Of a DNA stretch of 64,000 nucleotides, positions 26,434-36,148 are shown piece by piece. How positions within the stretch are numbered: position 1 is the stretch's first letter; each line of letters begins with the position of its first letter. A program made the position numbers and the translations under genes. Origin of the DNA: Chromohalobacter sp. 11-W (GTDB lineage: Bacteria; Pseudomonadota; Gammaproteobacteria; Pseudomonadales; Halomonadaceae); NCBI RefSeq assembly GCF_029889905.1, contig NZ_JARANZ010000002.1, positions 310,001 to 374,000 on the forward strand. Reading direction: 5' to 3'. The notes under the pieces were generated by a model. It saw nothing but the letters and a program-made list of their open reading frames with translations, was not told where the DNA came from and searched no databases.

Positions 26434-26940
26434 CTATTGCTTGCGGTCCTCGACCTCAGAGGCCGCCACGTCTGCCGCCAATGGATGACCCTTGGCAAGT
26501 TCGGCGCGTCTCGCCGGACGGACGTCGAGAATTTCGACACGAAACACGAGGGTCTGCCCCGCCAGCGGATGATTGGCATCCACCGTCACCTGCGTGTCAT
26601 CCGCCTCGATCAAGGTCACCGTACGCGGCCCATCGGGGCCCTGCGCCTGAAAACGCATGCCCGGTGATAACTCTTCGACGCCGGGAAAGGCCGTGCGCGC
26701 CACCGTCTGCACGAGATCGGGCTCATGCGCCCCATAGGCTTGCTCGGGCGTCAGCTTGATCTCGCGGGTATCGCCGCTAAAAAGCCCCTCCAGCGCCGTC
26801 TCCAGACCTGGCAGGATATTGGCGTGGCCATGCAGGTATTCGAGCGGCGCCTCGCGTCGACGCGAGTCGTCGAGCACGTGTCCTGCCGAGTCGCACAACG
26901 CATAATGCAGGCGAACGACATGTTGCGGCGAGATGGTCAT
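26434..26940 (-). CDS. SlyD-like FKBP-type peptidyl-prolyl isomerase
   Basis: A 168-residue cytoplasmic proline isomerase/chaperone of the SlyD type: the FKBP core is split around an insert-in-flap domain (about 68-130; AYGAHEPDLVQTVARTAF). Conserved pieces are the N-terminal VRLHYAL, GHANILPGLETALEG, and NHPLAGQTLVFRVEILDV. The His/Cys-rich metal tail of E. coli SlyD is absent; the C-terminus is a short charged tail. The ATG at 26940 has AGGAG 5 bases upstream. It could be named slyD or fkpB; I leave the symbol open. Confidence 0.88.
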   Translation of the reverse strand: MTISPQHVVRLHYALCDSAGHVLDDSRRREAPLEYLHGHANILPGLETALEGLFSGDTREIKLTPEQAYGAHEPDLVQTVARTAFPGVEELSPGMRFQAQGPDGPRTVTLIEADDTQVTVDANHPLAGQTLVFRVEILDVRPARRAELAKGHPLAADVAASEVEDRKQ

Positions 26941-26975
26941 CAAAACTCCTGGTCTTTACAGCATTGAGCGGCGTG

Positions 26976-27524
26976 TCATGTCGTGCGGCGTAGATCGCCT
27001 ACCGGTAACTCGAGGCGCTGCTGATGATGCAGCATATTGAGCAGGACGATGGCGCGCTCTTCGCCCTTCTGAGTCTCGAACACGGCCTTGAGCGCCTGAA
27101 AGGGGCCTTCGGTGATCTCGACGATCTCACCGGGACGAAAGTAGACATTGCCCGCCTCACGCTCCGTCTCATCGCGCTGGGAACGAGCGATCAGCATCTC
27201 GACCAGCGCATCCGGCACGGGCAACGGCTCGTCGCCGAACGCAACCAGCCTCAACACGCCCCGCGTGGAACGTATGGGACGCCAATTGCTGGCCACCCGA
27301 TCGAGACGAATGAACAAATAGTGGGGGAACAAAGGCTCGGCTATCCAGACCAGCTTGTTGCGGCGCTTCTTCTGTACCTCGAGCAGCGGATGGAAGACAC
27401 GATAGCCTTGATTGGTCAGATGTTCGCTGGCACGGAAGGATTCACCGCCCTTGCACTGCACCACATACCAGCGCGGGCAGGCGGCCGCGTCGTCGAGCGT
27501 GCTTGGATCGAGCTGATCGGTCAT
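26976..27524 (-). CDS. rfaH: RfaH, specialised NusG-like antiterminator
   Basis: A NusG paralogue that joins RNA polymerase at ops elements and promotes transcription and translation of long, often horizontally acquired operons such as LPS or capsule. The 182-residue protein has an N-terminal NGN domain (RWYVVQCKGGESFRASEHL, about 18-36; PLFPHYLFIRL) and a C-terminal KOW domain (about 128-175; FRPGEIVEITEGPFQALKAVF). It is the RfaH rather than NusG branch by the PLFPHYLFIRL and short linker pattern. It has a 15-residue N-terminal extension. No LPS operon is in the window. Confidence 0.9.
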   Translation of the reverse strand: MTDQLDPSTLDDAAACPRWYVVQCKGGESFRASEHLTNQGYRVFHPLLEVQKKRRNKLVWIAEPLFPHYLFIRLDRVASNWRPIRSTRGVLRLVAFGDEPLPVPDALVEMLIARSQRDETEREAGNVYFRPGEIVEITEGPFQALKAVFETQKGEERAIVLLNMLHHQQRLELPVGDLRRTT

Positions 27525-27681
27525 GTCCTCTGGCCTTCATCGTCGGGGTATGCCACGGTACGCAACCTGCGTTTTCGACACGCGCCCTGGCGCGGGCCGT
27601 TGCCGTGCAAACACGGCATTCTAGCATTGTGCCGGATTCATGTCCGAGCCGCATCGGGCGGCTCGCTCACGGGAGGAACCG

Positions 27682-29019
27682 ATGACTCAAGATGTCGCAC
27701 ACCGCCGCTGGCGCGACGCCTTGGCGGTTTATCTGCAGGCACCGGTCATCACCATGCTGTTTCTCGGTTTCGCCGCCGGCCTACCGTTCCTGCTGGTGTT
27801 CTCGACGCTCACGGCGTGGCTACGTGACGCCAGAGTGGATGTCGCTGCCATCGGGTTCTTCTCCTGGATCGGCATTCTTTATTCGATCAAGATCGCCTGG
27901 GCACCGGTCGTCGACCGTGTCGCCCTGCCCGGCGTGGGCCGCTGGTTCGGTCAACGCCGCAGTTGGATGCTCTGCGCCCAGTTGACGATCGGCGCGGGAC
28001 TGCTGGGCTTGGCTACCCTTTCGCCGCCCGCGCATCTCATCCCCATCGCCGGCCTGGCCCTGCTGGTCGCGTTCGGCGCGGCGACGCAGGATATCGTCAT
28101 CGATGCTTATCGCATCGAGTCCGCCGAGGAAAGCGTGCAGGCGGCCATGGCCTCGACCTATATCATCGGCTATCGCGGCGGGCTGCTCGCCGCTGGCGCA
28201 GGGGCGCTTTACATCGCCGACGCGGTCTCTTGGCATGCCGCCTACGCATGCATGGCTGCACTCGTCGGGGTGGGCGTGATCACCACCCTGGTGAGACCGG
28301 AACCCCAGCGCTCGACGCTTGGCATCCAACTCGCCAGCGAACCACGCGTGCGCACATTCCTGTACCAGCATCGACACGCGCCTCGGCGCCGGCGACGCTT
28401 TGGCGCCTGGGTCATCGGCGCTATCGTCTGCCCCTTCACCGATTTCTTCGCCCGTCACGGACGCACGGCTTTATGGTTCTTGCTGTTCATCGGCCTCTAC
28501 CGCATCAGCGACCTGGCGATGGCCGCGATGGCCAACCCGCTTTACATCGACTTGGGATTCAGCCTCTCCGAGATTGCCAATGTGACCAAGGTGTTCGGCA
28601 TCGCCATGAGCATTCTCGGCGGCGTGGCCGGCGGGCTTTTGGTAGTGCGGTTTGGATTGGGACGCATGCTGGTAGTGGGCGCCCTGGCAACCGCCCTTAC
28701 CAATCTTATGTTCGTGGCCTTGGCCAACGCGGGGCACAGCTTTCCCATGCTGGTTATGACCATCATGGGCGACAACCTCGCCAATGGCCTGGCGAGTACG
28801 GTCTTCATCGCCTTTCTCTCGAGTCTGACGTCACGTGCCTACACAGCAACGCAATATGCCTTGTTCTCATCGCTGATGACGCTACCCGGCAAGTTTCTCG
28901 GCGGCTTCTCGGGGCTGGTAGTGGATGGCTTCGGCTATACGGGCTTCTTTACCGTCAGCGCAGCCCTGGGCGTACCCGCCGTGCTACTCGCGCTCTGGCT
29001 CGCTCGCACTCAGCGCTGA
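27682..29019 (+). CDS. ampG: AmpG-like muropeptide permease (MFS)
   Basis: A 445-residue inner-membrane protein with 12 predicted helices, matching the AmpG group of major facilitators, which import anhydro-muropeptides for cell-wall recycling. The family segment is at the start of helix 1-2 (MLFLGFAAGLPFLLVFSTLT), followed by 'IGILYSIKIAWAPVVDR' and the DIVIDAYRIE motif (about 138-147). The ATG at 27682 has GGAGGA 6 bases upstream; a start at 27640 would add 14 residues. Recycling genes (nagZ, ampD) are not adjacent. The exact substrate is inference. Confidence 0.85.
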   Translation: MTQDVAHRRWRDALAVYLQAPVITMLFLGFAAGLPFLLVFSTLTAWLRDARVDVAAIGFFSWIGILYSIKIAWAPVVDRVALPGVGRWFGQRRSWMLCAQLTIGAGLLGLATLSPPAHLIPIAGLALLVAFGAATQDIVIDAYRIESAEESVQAAMASTYIIGYRGGLLAAGAGALYIADAVSWHAAYACMAALVGVGVITTLVRPEPQRSTLGIQLASEPRVRTFLYQHRHAPRRRRRFGAWVIGAIVCPFTDFFARHGRTALWFLLFIGLYRISDLAMAAMANPLYIDLGFSLSEIANVTKVFGIAMSILGGVAGGLLVVRFGLGRMLVVGALATALTNLMFVALANAGHSFPMLVMTIMGDNLANGLASTVFIAFLSSLTSRAYTATQYALFSSLMTLPGKFLGGFSGLVVDGFGYTGFFTVSAALGVPAVLLALWLARTQR

Positions 29020-29055
29020 ACATGCCCCGAAACTGGCACGCTTTCGCATGTCCTC

Positions 29056-30861
29056 TCAACGATGAGTGTCCAACCACGCCATGGCGCCCGGTGTCGCCAT
29101 CCACTGATCGCGCATCAACTGGCGATACTGCCACGCTTCGGCGCGCGTCCCCGGCGCCGGCGCATCGACGGCCAACGCCACCGGCTTCGGCTTCTCGTCG
29201 CACAACATCGGCACCAAGTAGGGATTGGCCCGCTGGGCGACGGTTAGTACCTCGTCAGCCTCGTCACGGCGTGACAGACGGTACAAGGCGAGCACACGCG
29301 CCATGGTCACGCCGATCATCTCTTCCTCATCGTGCATGCCACTGAGTTCGGCGGCCTCGTCGTCACGCCCTTCGCGTAGCAACTGATCGAGCACCAGCTC
29401 GCGCAATCCCAGGTCGTCTTCTTCATCGAGCTTGAGCACCCGCTCGGCGAGATGCCGCGAACGCGTCCGCGCACCGCGCTCCATCCCCACGATCAGCGCC
29501 AAGGCGCAGCGCAGCAAGGTGGCATTGTCGGCGTCATCCCAGGCGAAGGGGCCTTGCTGCGTCTCGAGTTGTGACAGCCACGCCTCGAACCGCGCCGCTA
29601 GCGGCTCAAAGAAGCTCGCCGCCATCCACGGCAGGCTTCCGAAACGACTGGTCAACGCCAGGCTCAGCGACTGCATCACCGCTGGCGAGCCCAGCCATTC
29701 GGGATGAGCACACAAGGCAGGCAGCCACTCGCCGGCATTTTCCCAGGGATCAGACTCGAAACTCAGCGCGGCCTCTTCGTCGATGGTCACCTTGAAATAC
29801 TCGAACCATGACGCGAAGGCGGTATCCTCACGGGCCGTGGCATGATATTCCACGTGGCCCTCTGGCGTACGCGACAATTGCAGCCGAGGCGGCGCCTCCA
29901 AGGTGTCGAGCAAGGCGGCAAGCGCCGCCAACGGCTCGGCCAGGTCTTCCTCGGAGTTGATCATCTGTTCGGCCAGGGTCGCCTCGGGATTGGCGGCCAA
30001 ATCGGCCAGAAACTGTAACTGGTCGGATTCGAGGTCGGAACGCTTGGAGAGTCGACGCCACCAGAAATGTGCCCGAGCTCGGGCTTCTTCGGGATGGCCT
30101 TCGTGCAGCAACAGCATGGACTCGATATAGGCCAGCGTTGGCGAATCGGGCAGCGTTTGCTGGGCCCGCACGAAGGCTTCCCGGGCACTGGCCAAATCGT
30201 CGCTGTCGAGATGCATCAAGCATAGGCGCTCGAGCGCTACACCGCGCAGGAAAGTCGGACCACGCTCCAGGACCTCGTCGAGTAACGCCGCCCGCTTGCG
30301 ATGAAAACCGCGCGACTGATAGAGATCGACGAGAATCTCAAACGCCGGCTCGGCCTGCTCGGGCAAGCGCGACCAGTCACGCTCGCTGGAGAAGAGACTT
30401 TCGAGGACCTGCTGGGCACGACCGCGCTGACCGCTTTCGGCGGCAATCAAACCGGCCTCCAGCAGTGCCTGATCCGGCGCCTTGCCACTCCCCAAGGCCG
30501 CCTTGAGTGTCTCGCCCGTCCATTCCTTGAGCGATAGCATCCACATCAGGTGCGGAGGGACCGCACCCGGCAGTGTCACCGCACCGCAGCATTGCTTGGT
30601 CTTGCGCCCTGAATCGCACCAGCAGGGCTCGTTACGCCCCGGCCACGCCAAGGGTTCGGGATCGAAACCTAGTCGCACCAGCGGCGTCTCGTTCCACAAC
30701 AAGGGCGCCAAGGCCTGCGCCATGCTCAGGTCACCGCCGACACGCACCACTCCCTCGTCGCGCGCCCAAGTCATCAGCGCCGGATAATGCTCGTTGTCGC
30801 GTATCGCCTTCAACGCGCCGCTGGCGTATCCCAGCAATTGTTCCACCCATGCGGCCAGCAT
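29056..30861 (-). CDS. SEC-C motif protein with TPR-like helical repeats, unknown function
   Basis: A 601-residue soluble, acidic protein. It has one SEC-C zinc knuckle (C80-x-C82-x8-C91-C92, NEPCWCDSG), as found at the SecA C-terminus, after an N-terminal domain of about 75 residues. From about 110 onward it is a regular run of alpha-helical hairpins (for example GQRGRAQQVLESLF and DDLASAREAFVRAQQ) like TPR repeats. No catalytic motif is seen. The ATG at 30861 has GGAGGG 5 bases upstream. Such proteins could bind other proteins or ribosomes, but no function is known to me. Confidence 0.8.
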   Translation of the reverse strand: MLAAWVEQLLGYASGALKAIRDNEHYPALMTWARDEGVVRVGGDLSMAQALAPLLWNETPLVRLGFDPEPLAWPGRNEPCWCDSGRKTKQCCGAVTLPGAVPPHLMWMLSLKEWTGETLKAALGSGKAPDQALLEAGLIAAESGQRGRAQQVLESLFSSERDWSRLPEQAEPAFEILVDLYQSRGFHRKRAALLDEVLERGPTFLRGVALERLCLMHLDSDDLASAREAFVRAQQTLPDSPTLAYIESMLLLHEGHPEEARARAHFWWRRLSKRSDLESDQLQFLADLAANPEATLAEQMINSEEDLAEPLAALAALLDTLEAPPRLQLSRTPEGHVEYHATAREDTAFASWFEYFKVTIDEEAALSFESDPWENAGEWLPALCAHPEWLGSPAVMQSLSLALTSRFGSLPWMAASFFEPLAARFEAWLSQLETQQGPFAWDDADNATLLRCALALIVGMERGARTRSRHLAERVLKLDEEDDLGLRELVLDQLLREGRDDEAAELSGMHDEEEMIGVTMARVLALYRLSRRDEADEVLTVAQRANPYLVPMLCDEKPKPVALAVDAPAPGTRAEAWQYRQLMRDQWMATPGAMAWLDTHR

Positions 30862-30999
30862 CGCGACCCTCCAGAAAAAATCGCCTTATTCTAGCATGTC
30901 CGACGAGCGAGCCTCATCCGTCTGCCGCTTGGTGCACCAAAGCCGCTTTTCGGGTATTGTCGCCGCTTGTCCGAACCCTGCCATGTAAGGGATGTCATC

Positions 31000-32919
31000 G
31001 TGCTCCTGCCGTTGCCGTTTCAGCGTAAAGCATCGCCCGCTCAAGAAACCTCCCAGGTCCGCCTCGAACGCGAAGGACGCAACGAAATCCGGCGTATCAC
31101 CGCAGCCGTCGAGAAGGTGCCCTGGTCCGTCAGTCTGATGCAGATCCTATGGACGGCCGGTCCGGTGACGTTGCTCGGCGCCTGGGGCGGCTACCTGCTG
31201 GGATACGGCAAGGCACCGACCACGGAAAACTACGTCTTCTTCATTTCCTACACGGTAATCACCGGCGCTGCGGGGATTCTGGCCAACCTTGGCTACCATC
31301 TCACTCAGGGACGCAAGGCCGAGAAGACATCTGGACAGATCGAGCAGGTCATCAAGACCTTGCCCGAACTACTACTGGTCACGCGCGATTTGATCGTCGA
31401 AAGCCTCGAGGGCGATGCCCGGCGACGCGAAGCCGCCGCCATGTTGCTGCGCAAGCATGATCTCTCGCCGGAGGGCGTCGAGTTGGCGGCCATCGAACTC
31501 CTCGACGATCGCGAAAGCGCACGCCTCATCGGCCAGATCGACGTCTACCGCCGGGTCGGCTTGCACGCCCGCATCCGAGATCTCGTCACCCAATACCGCG
31601 ACACACTGGAACCTCAGCTCAACGCCCTCTACGACACCGCACCTATCGCCACACACCTGCTGCGTGAGCGCTTCGAAGGCCGTGCCCCTGATCTTCATCA
31701 GGGCGTACCGCGCGACGAGAACTTCATCGAGCGCGTCATGGCGGCCATTGAGCAGGACAACGACCTGCTTATGACGCTCCAGGACGTCGAGGAAATGTTG
31801 ATCCTGGCTTTCGAGTTGATCAGCGGGCGCAAGATTCCGGTGCTCTCGTTCGAGTATCGCGGGCGCTGGCGCCTCGCCCAGGCGTTCGACAACCTGGAAG
31901 AGGCACGTGCACGCCAGCGCATCGCGCAAGCGACCGGCCTCTCGCGTCTCAAGGCACTCAACGTCTATCTCGCCGAACAATCCGGCACCCTGGTCGAGGA
32001 CAGTGCCTCGGGGCTGCGCGCCGAATTGCTTCTTGAGCGCTCGGTCAAGGCAATGGACGCGCTGGCCGAGCAGATCGTGCACCTCGCCCAGGCAGTGGAA
32101 GTCGGCCAGGAAGAGCGCAAGCGCGCGTTACGCACCAAGTCGGATATCCTCGCCAATGCCATCCAGCTCTACAAGAGCGTCTCCAGCGCCTACGAACAGG
32201 TGGGGCGCAGTCACGCGCAGTTGATCAAGTCGGTGGACCGCTGGGAACGCATCACCGCCAGCTTGTCCGACGACACGACACGTCTGCGCCTGGGGCCGGG
32301 GCGAAGGGGGCTGCGCATCCGCGAAAGCACCATCGCGCTGGATGACGAAGCCAAGGCGCGGGTCTGCAAGCATCTCGCCCGCTACTTGAATCAGACGGGC
32401 ATCACGCCACGCCATCACGAAGCGTGGCGCGGTGCGCACCGTGAGACCCAGCTCAGCGTCGGCGTGGATGCCGCCAAGCGCCTGGCCATCGAGATTTTCC
32501 TCGCCCTCGAACCTCACGTGGGGCTGTCGCAACCCGCCACGCAGCGTGCCATCAACAACTCCAACGCCGCCGATTTCGGCCAGATCGAGCCCAACTTGTC
32601 GGCGGCCGCCAAAGCCGCGCTGGGTGCCTCAATGGTCCGTGAAGTGGATACCGAGTTATCACGCGCGGCGGAATCGCTGGCGTTGGCCTTGGTGCGTCAC
32701 TATCGCGTGGAACTCGACCCCGCGGCCATCGAGTTTCTCAAACGCCAATATGGCGCACGTGACAGCACGTTGCAGATGCTCTCCAACATCAACCTGACGG
32801 GGCGCGGCGACGCCCGCAACGTCAGTTTTCTCAGTCATCGCCCGCCCGCCGTGGGAACGCCACATCGTGACTGGTATCGCGCCCTGGTGCGTGCGCGGCG
32901 CCTCTTCGGACGCCGCTAG
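31000..32919 (+). CDS. Large membrane-anchored protein of unknown function
   Basis: A 639-residue protein I do not recognise. Near the N-terminus are two hydrophobic helices (about 42-62 and 72-92; LLGAWGGYLLGYG and ITGAAGILANLGYHL), and the remaining 540 residues are hydrophilic, charged and predicted largely helical (for example ERSVKAMDALAEQIVHLAQAV), possibly coiled coil. There is no signal peptide, Walker, protease or nucleotide motif. The GTG at 31000 is preferred since AAGGGA lies about 7 bases upstream; a TTG at 30967 would add 11 residues. It lies between the SEC-C gene (divergent) and topB. A structural or scaffolding role in the inner membrane is only an inference. Confidence 0.7.
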   Translation: MLLPLPFQRKASPAQETSQVRLEREGRNEIRRITAAVEKVPWSVSLMQILWTAGPVTLLGAWGGYLLGYGKAPTTENYVFFISYTVITGAAGILANLGYHLTQGRKAEKTSGQIEQVIKTLPELLLVTRDLIVESLEGDARRREAAAMLLRKHDLSPEGVELAAIELLDDRESARLIGQIDVYRRVGLHARIRDLVTQYRDTLEPQLNALYDTAPIATHLLRERFEGRAPDLHQGVPRDENFIERVMAAIEQDNDLLMTLQDVEEMLILAFELISGRKIPVLSFEYRGRWRLAQAFDNLEEARARQRIAQATGLSRLKALNVYLAEQSGTLVEDSASGLRAELLLERSVKAMDALAEQIVHLAQAVEVGQEERKRALRTKSDILANAIQLYKSVSSAYEQVGRSHAQLIKSVDRWERITASLSDDTTRLRLGPGRRGLRIRESTIALDDEAKARVCKHLARYLNQTGITPRHHEAWRGAHRETQLSVGVDAAKRLAIEIFLALEPHVGLSQPATQRAINNSNAADFGQIEPNLSAAAKAALGASMVREVDTELSRAAESLALALVRHYRVELDPAAIEFLKRQYGARDSTLQMLSNINLTGRGDARNVSFLSHRPPAVGTPHRDWYRALVRARRLFGRR

Positions 32920-33021
32920 TTCTATCTCCGAAAACTGGCTACGTACCGCGCCAATTCGGCCCACGCACCGGGTCGAACGTGGCAGAATAAACGCCATGTT
33001 CATGCTGGATCGCCCAATATC

Positions 33022-34953
33022 ATGCGCCTGATCGTCGCCGAAAAACCCAGTCTGGCACGCGCCATCGCCGAGGCCTTGCCCGCCAAGGCGCAACGCCAGG
33101 ACGGGTATCTCGAATGCGGGGAGACCTGTATCAGTTGGTGCGTTGGGCATCTCCTCGAACAGGCACCCCCCGACGCCTACGACGCACGCTATCAGCAGTG
33201 GCGCCTCGACGATTTGCCCATTGTGCCAAAGCAATGGCAACTCATACCGCGCGCCAAAGCCCGGGCGCAGTTGGCCGTGATTCACAAACTCCTCAAGCGT
33301 GCCGATAGCGTGGTGCATGCCGGCGATCCGGACCGCGAGGGGCAATTGCTGGTGCAACAGGTCATCGAACGCCTCGGCTGGCGCGGCCCGATGGCGCGAC
33401 TGTTGATCAGCGACCTCAACCGCCCCGCCGTGCAGCAGGCACTGCAACGCCTCGAGGACAACGCGCGCTATCAATCGCTCTTCGAGGCTGCCGAGGCACG
33501 CTCACGCGCCGATTGGCTGTATGGCATCAACCTGTCACGCGCCTGGACCTTGACCGGCCGCCAAGCCGGTTACTCGGGCGTACTCTCGGTGGGACGTGTG
33601 CAGACGCCCGTATTAGGACTCATCGTGCGCCGTGACCTGGAGATCGAGCGTTTCGTCTCGCGCCCGTTTTATACGCTGTGGGCGGATCTGTGCGTCGAGC
33701 ACGGTACGCTACGTGCCTGGTGGCAGCCCCAGCCGCCGCATTCGCTCGACGACCAGGGGCGACTGTTGGCGCGCGAGCCGGCCGAGGCGTTGGCGGCGCG
33801 CCTACCCAACGCCGAGGGGCATCTAAGCACCCTGCAAAGCAAGAAGAAGTCCCAGACGGCCCCATTGCCATATTCGCTGTCGGCGTTACAGGTCGATGCT
33901 GCGCGCCGTTACAAACTTCCGGCCAAACGGGTGCTGGATATCTGCCAGGCGCTCTACGAGCGTCATCAGCTCATCACCTACCCACGCTCGGATTGTCGCT
34001 ACCTGCCCGAAGGCCATTTCACCGCGGCCAAGCAGACACTCTCTACCGCCTGTGCCAACGACGACACCCTCGCCGGTTGGCTGCGGGGCGCGGATTTCAG
34101 CCGCCGCTCACGCGCCTGGAACGACAAGCAGGTCGGCGCCCACCATGCGCTAGCGCCCACCGGGCGCCCTTTCGACGCGGCCCGCTTATCCAATGATGAG
34201 GCCAACGTCTTCCGGCTGATCGCCCGCAATGTCCTGGCGCAATTCTACCCACCGCTGGAAACGCGCGACGTCAAAGCCGAGTTCTCGATCCTCGGGGAGT
34301 GCTTTCGCGCCCAGGGCCAAGAGATACTCGTACGCGGGTGGAAACCGCTATTCACGACGCGTGATGAAGCACCGGCGTTGCCCGGGTTGCGCGAAGGCGA
34401 AACCGCTCGGGTCCAGGCGTGCGCCGTGGAGGATCGTCAGACGCGCCCGCCGGAGCCGTTCTCCGACGCCAGCCTGATCAAGGCGATGATGAACATCGCC
34501 CGCTACGTCGACGATGACACGGTGCGTCGTACCCTGCGCGACACCGACGGTCTGGGGACCGAGGCGACACGCGCCGGCATTCTGGAGACACTCATCACGC
34601 GCGGCTACGTGATTCGCCAACAAGGCGCACTGCGTGCCACACGGACCGGGCGCGCGTTGATTCAGGCCTTACCGGACACCGCCACGCGCCCCGAGCGCAC
34701 GGCCCTCTGGGAGCAGCGCCTAGCCGAAATCGCCGAAGGCAACGCCGACGCCACTGCGTTCCTCGACACGCTGGTGGGCGATGTTCACCAACTGCTGAGT
34801 CAGGCGGACGCCGAGCGCATGCGCCAGGCGCTGGCCACGCCGGGCGGCGCCGAGCCCTCACGGCCGGCACGCGGCAAGTCAAACACCGCGCGACGGCGTA
34901 CCAAGAAGCGCACTTCGTCACGCAAATCCACCACGAAAAAGGGCGAGACTTGA
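33022..34953 (+). CDS. topB: DNA topoisomerase III
   Basis: Type IA topoisomerase that decatenates replication intermediates. The 643-residue protein has the TOPRIM domain (LIVAEKPSLARAIAEAL with Glu7; GDPDREGQ, residues 101-108) and the catalytic tyrosine Y320 in HQLITYPRSDCRYLP. Length matches E. coli TopB (653). The tail from about 612 is Lys/Arg/Ser-rich and likely binds DNA non-specifically. The stop codon overlaps the next gene's ATG by one base (TGATG), so translation is likely coupled. Confidence 0.95.
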   Translation: MRLIVAEKPSLARAIAEALPAKAQRQDGYLECGETCISWCVGHLLEQAPPDAYDARYQQWRLDDLPIVPKQWQLIPRAKARAQLAVIHKLLKRADSVVHAGDPDREGQLLVQQVIERLGWRGPMARLLISDLNRPAVQQALQRLEDNARYQSLFEAAEARSRADWLYGINLSRAWTLTGRQAGYSGVLSVGRVQTPVLGLIVRRDLEIERFVSRPFYTLWADLCVEHGTLRAWWQPQPPHSLDDQGRLLAREPAEALAARLPNAEGHLSTLQSKKKSQTAPLPYSLSALQVDAARRYKLPAKRVLDICQALYERHQLITYPRSDCRYLPEGHFTAAKQTLSTACANDDTLAGWLRGADFSRRSRAWNDKQVGAHHALAPTGRPFDAARLSNDEANVFRLIARNVLAQFYPPLETRDVKAEFSILGECFRAQGQEILVRGWKPLFTTRDEAPALPGLREGETARVQACAVEDRQTRPPEPFSDASLIKAMMNIARYVDDDTVRRTLRDTDGLGTEATRAGILETLITRGYVIRQQGALRATRTGRALIQALPDTATRPERTALWEQRLAEIAEGNADATAFLDTLVGDVHQLLSQADAERMRQALATPGGAEPSRPARGKSNTARRRTKKRTSSRKSTTKKGET

Positions 34954-35852
34954 TGGACTCATCGCCCACATGGTGGATTCTCGGCGCCGGCGCGCTGGGG
35001 CGACTCTTCGCCGCCCGCTTGACGACCACGCTGTCGCTACACTTGATCGGCCGCCGTGCCGCTGACAGCCCACTCCGCTATCACGCCCCTTCCGACGCGA
35101 CTCATGAAGTGGATGTGGCACGCACCACGCTCGCCACCCAGGCATTGCACACCCACGCTCGCCCTGCACTCGTCGTGCTCGCCACCAAAAGCCATGCCAC
35201 CCTGTCGGCCGTCGAAGAACTCGCAGCCCATGTCGCTCCCCAAACACCTCTGCTGTCGCTACAGAATGGCTTCAGCATACAGCCTCGGTTAACGGAGACC
35301 TGGGCCGGCCCGGTGCTCTGCGCGAGCACCACCGAAGGCGCCTATGTCGAGGGCGACGCCGGTGTCGTGCATGCCGGAACGGGGACCACCTGGGTCGGCG
35401 ATATCCACAACGCTTGGCCTACCCTGGCGCGTGACAGCGTATATTGGCTCAACCAGGCAGGGTTCAGCGCCCATCACGATGCTGCGATCGTCCAGCGCCT
35501 GTGGCACAAGCTCGCCATCAATGCCGCGATCAACCCACTCGTAGCCCGCTACCGGATTCGTAACGGCCAGTTGCGCGATCAGCCTTTTCGCCGCATGGTC
35601 GACACCATCATCGACGAGATCGGCCCCTTGCTCGAAGGTGAAAGCATCACCCCGCCACTAGCGGGCTGGCATACGCTCATCTGGGAGGTCATCGCGGCCA
35701 CGGCCAATAACCGTGCCTCGATGCTGCAAGATGTCCTCGCCGGCCGACCGACCGAGCGCGAGGCCATACTGGGGCCGCTGCTGGTCGCCGCCAAGCGCCA
35801 ACGACGCACCGCGCCGACACTCGAGGCGTTGTATCATGACACGCCATCATGA
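34953..35852 (+). CDS. panE: Ketopantoate reductase family protein (PanE-like)
   Basis: A 299-residue NADP-dependent reductase of the PanE/ApbA family, which reduces 2-dehydropantoate to pantoate for coenzyme A. It has the N-terminal Rossmann motif GAGALG (11-16) after WWIL, the nucleotide-side VVLATKSH, the 'LSLQNGF' Asn segment, and the catalytic-Lys helix LWHKLAINAAINPL (about 186-199). Paralogues are common, so the pantoate role is probable, not certain. The ATG at 34953 overlaps the topB stop; a TTG at 34950 is possible. It is translationally coupled to topB. Confidence 0.82.
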   Translation: MDSSPTWWILGAGALGRLFAARLTTTLSLHLIGRRAADSPLRYHAPSDATHEVDVARTTLATQALHTHARPALVVLATKSHATLSAVEELAAHVAPQTPLLSLQNGFSIQPRLTETWAGPVLCASTTEGAYVEGDAGVVHAGTGTTWVGDIHNAWPTLARDSVYWLNQAGFSAHHDAAIVQRLWHKLAINAAINPLVARYRIRNGQLRDQPFRRMVDTIIDEIGPLLEGESITPPLAGWHTLIWEVIAATANNRASMLQDVLAGRPTEREAILGPLLVAAKRQRRTAPTLEALYHDTPS

Positions 35853-35881
35853 AGGCCCGGACCACGACGAACGGAGATTCC

Positions 35882-36148
35882 ATGCGCCACCGCCTCTTCA
35901 TCACGCTCTTATTGGCTTTCTTGCTCCCCGGGCTCGGCCACGTGTTCCTGCGTCGCTGGGGCTGGGCCGCGCTATGGTTGGGCGGATTCATCGCTCTGAT
36001 GGCGCTGATGATGATCCCCATTCGCTGGCTAGGCTTCATCTGGTTGCTGCTGCTACTCGTGCTGTGGGCGGCCAGCATGGTGCATGCGGCCACATTGGCG
36101 CGCGCTAAAGCTAAAGCATCCACCGGGCACCAACACGGAGCGTCATGA
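35882..36148 (+). CDS. Small inner-membrane protein, unknown function
   Basis: An 88-residue protein with two or three hydrophobic helices (LFITLLLAFLLPGLGHVFL, ALWLGGFIALMALMM, GFIWLLLLLVLWAASMVHA). The 'PGLGHVFLRRWGWAALWL' pattern resembles the short TM2-type membrane proteins in which a Pro-Gly turn precedes 'GxGxxYLG/RxxxG'. The ATG at 35882 has GGAG about 8 bases upstream. Its last four bases overlap the start of the FUSC gene (ATGA), which suggests a shared function or at least co-translation. Confidence 0.72.
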   Translation: MRHRLFITLLLAFLLPGLGHVFLRRWGWAALWLGGFIALMALMMIPIRWLGFIWLLLLLVLWAASMVHAATLARAKAKASTGHQHGAS

